A stretch of DNA of 22,547 nucleotides from positions 1 to 22,547 of the forward strand of contig JAEVZP010000078.1 of the NCBI GenBank assembly GCA_023392185.1, read 5' to 3'. The notes under the pieces were generated by a model. It was given only the letters and a program-made list of their open reading frames with translations, made no database searches and had not been told where the DNA came from. The stretch's first letter is position 1. The number at the start of each line of letters is the position of its first letter. A program made the position numbers and the translations under genes. The DNA comes from Bacteroidota bacterium. GTDB lineage: Bacteria; Bacteroidota; Bacteroidia; Chitinophagales; Chitinophagaceae. Below, in pieces: positions 21,659 to 22,547 of the stretch.

Positions 21659-22547
21659 GTGGCAAATCACCCGCGCTACGCCCAAACGCTGGAATACCTT
21701 TTCGCCCAACTACCGATGTTTACCCGCGTCGGGGCGGCGGCCTACAAAGCCGATTTATCCAACACACTGGCCTTGTGCGCGGCGCTGGGCAACCCGGAGC
21801 GGCAATTCAAAAGCGTTCACATTGCGGGCACCAACGGCAAAGGCAGCACGAGCGCGGCGCTGGCGGCGTTTCTGCAAACGGCAGGCTACAAAACCGGCCT
21901 TTACACCTCGCCGCACCTGGTAGATTTCCGGGAACGGATTCGCATCAATGGCGCGATGGTTCCGGAAAGCTTTGTAGTAAATTTCACCGACAAGGTAAAG
22001 TCCTTGATGGAAGAAATTCAGCCGTCTTTTTTTGAGCTAACGGTGGCGATGGCGTTCCAGTGGTTTGCAGCAGAAAAAATAGACATTGCCGTGATTGAAA
22101 CCGGCCTCGGCGGTCGGCTGGACAGCACCAATGTGATTACGCCGGTGCTTTCCATTATCACCAACATTGCGCTGGACCACACTGCCATTTTGGGCGACAC
22201 GCGGAGCCAGATTGCAGGCGAAAAAGGAGGCATTATCAAGCCGGGCGTGCCGGTAGTGATTGGGGAAAAGGACGACGAAACAGAAGCGATTTTCCGGAAA
22301 AAGGCGGCGAGTGAAAGGAGTGAGGTGGTGTTTGCGGAGGAATGTTGGGTCATTGAGCCCGGCGCAATTAGCCTCCCCCCGGCCCCCTCCGAAGGAGGGG
22401 GTGACGGTAAAACGTATTCTGCTGCACCGGAAACCTTCATTTCCGGAAATGGCGCTTCTTATGTAGCACAAAACAAACGCGACGGGCGGGAAATTTCTTT
22501 TGCGACTTCGCTTTGGGGAAATTACCAGCGGCAGAATCTGGCAACGG
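21659..22547 (+). CDS. folC: folylpolyglutamate/dihydrofolate synthase, 5' part
   Basis: FolC adds glutamate to dihydropteroate and folates in the cytoplasm. The 296 codons present are open to the window edge. Motifs: LPMFTRVGAAAYK near residue 18, the ATP loop HIAGTNGKGSTS (residues 54-65), YTSPHLVDFRERI, FFELTVAMAFQWF, ETGLGGRLDSTNV, ITNIALDHTAILG and EKGGIIKPGVPVV, then LWGNYQRQNLATV at the edge. Translation starts at GTG 21659, since homologues begin ~20 residues before LPMF and no ATG is available. Between residues ~237 and ~275 there is extra sequence encoded by a C/G-rich hairpin (LPPAPSEGGG) and a TTTCCGGAAA palindrome. The frame stays open through it, so this looks like an in-frame repeat insertion in a surface loop. 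The gene follows the tonB-like gene across a hairpin repeat. Confidence 0.92.
   Translation, partial: MANHPRYAQTLEYLFAQLPMFTRVGAAAYKADLSNTLALCAALGNPERQFKSVHIAGTNGKGSTSAALAAFLQTAGYKTGLYTSPHLVDFRERIRINGAMVPESFVVNFTDKVKSLMEEIQPSFFELTVAMAFQWFAAEKIDIAVIETGLGGRLDSTNVITPVLSIITNIALDHTAILGDTRSQIAGEKGGIIKPGVPVVIGEKDDETEAIFRKKAASERSEVVFAEECWVIEPGAISLPPAPSEGGGDGKTYSAAPETFISGNGASYVAQNKRDGREISFATSLWGNYQRQNLAT
22383..22401. repeat. C/G-rich hairpin in frame inside folC
   Basis: CCCCCTCC-GAA-GGAGGGGG is a perfect 8-bp stem with a 3-nt loop, preceded by another C-run (22373-22380). It encodes PPAPSEGGG within FolC and keeps the frame open. A TTTCCGGAAA palindrome follows at 22440-22449. Confidence 0.85.

Overview
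The window looks like chromosomal DNA from a Bacteroidota bacterium, probably of the Chitinophagales/Saprospirales type. The basis is gene content typical of that group (DUF3810, BshC, Mpl, GH3-family protein, ligase-associated exonuclease, TonB-like gene followed by folC, tiny lipoprotein), promoter -7 boxes resembling TAnnTTTG, few Shine-Dalgarno sequences, and fairly GC-rich coding regions. No tRNA, rRNA, CRISPR array or recognisable transposase was seen.

Layout. Bases 2-280 are the 3' end of an acyl-CoA (methylmalonyl-CoA) mutase. Bases ~350-2400 form a visibly AT-richer accessory patch: a secreted DUF2625 protein, an attC-like inverted repeat, a HigB toxin fragment and an intact MntA/HepT (nucleotidyltransferase/HEPN) toxin-antitoxin pair. 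Next come a leftward DUF3810 membrane metallopeptidase-like gene, a repeat-rich gap, an orphan ligase-associated exonuclease, another repeat-rich gap, ispH, a leftward class D beta-lactamase lipoprotein, lptB and a GH3-family adenylating enzyme. A leftward three-gene operon (Gfo/Idh/MocA oxidoreductase, lipoprotein, polyprenyl sugar phosphotransferase) suggests surface polysaccharide or lipid A sugar work. Then come radC (leftward), bshC, an outer-membrane beta-barrel gene with a strong terminator, a tiny leftward lipoprotein diverging from mpl, a radical SAM protein with an unidentified N-terminal region, a TonB-like transducer and the first part of folC, which runs off the end.

Many genes concern the envelope or core metabolism: mpl (murein recycling), lptB (LPS export), ispH (isoprenoids), the sugar transferase operon, the beta-barrel protein, the beta-lactamase and TonB. 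Most stand alone rather than in long operons.

The most unusual content is between genes. (1) The palindrome TTCCGGAA occurs at least 24 times, 14 of them as TTTCCGGAAA, and is absent from the first 3.5 kb. (2) Modular chains of small hairpins, mostly with 3-nt loops, are joined by GTTGGA linkers at two distant sites. (3) Other palindromes include a 52-bp perfect one, a 28-bp perfect one, a 25-bp stem overlapping a stop codon, and C/G-rich hairpins lying in frame inside tonB and folC. Some repeats supply stop codons or apparent promoter -7 boxes to neighbouring genes. I regard this hairpin and iterated-palindrome layer as the best candidate for something undescribed; its function is unknown.
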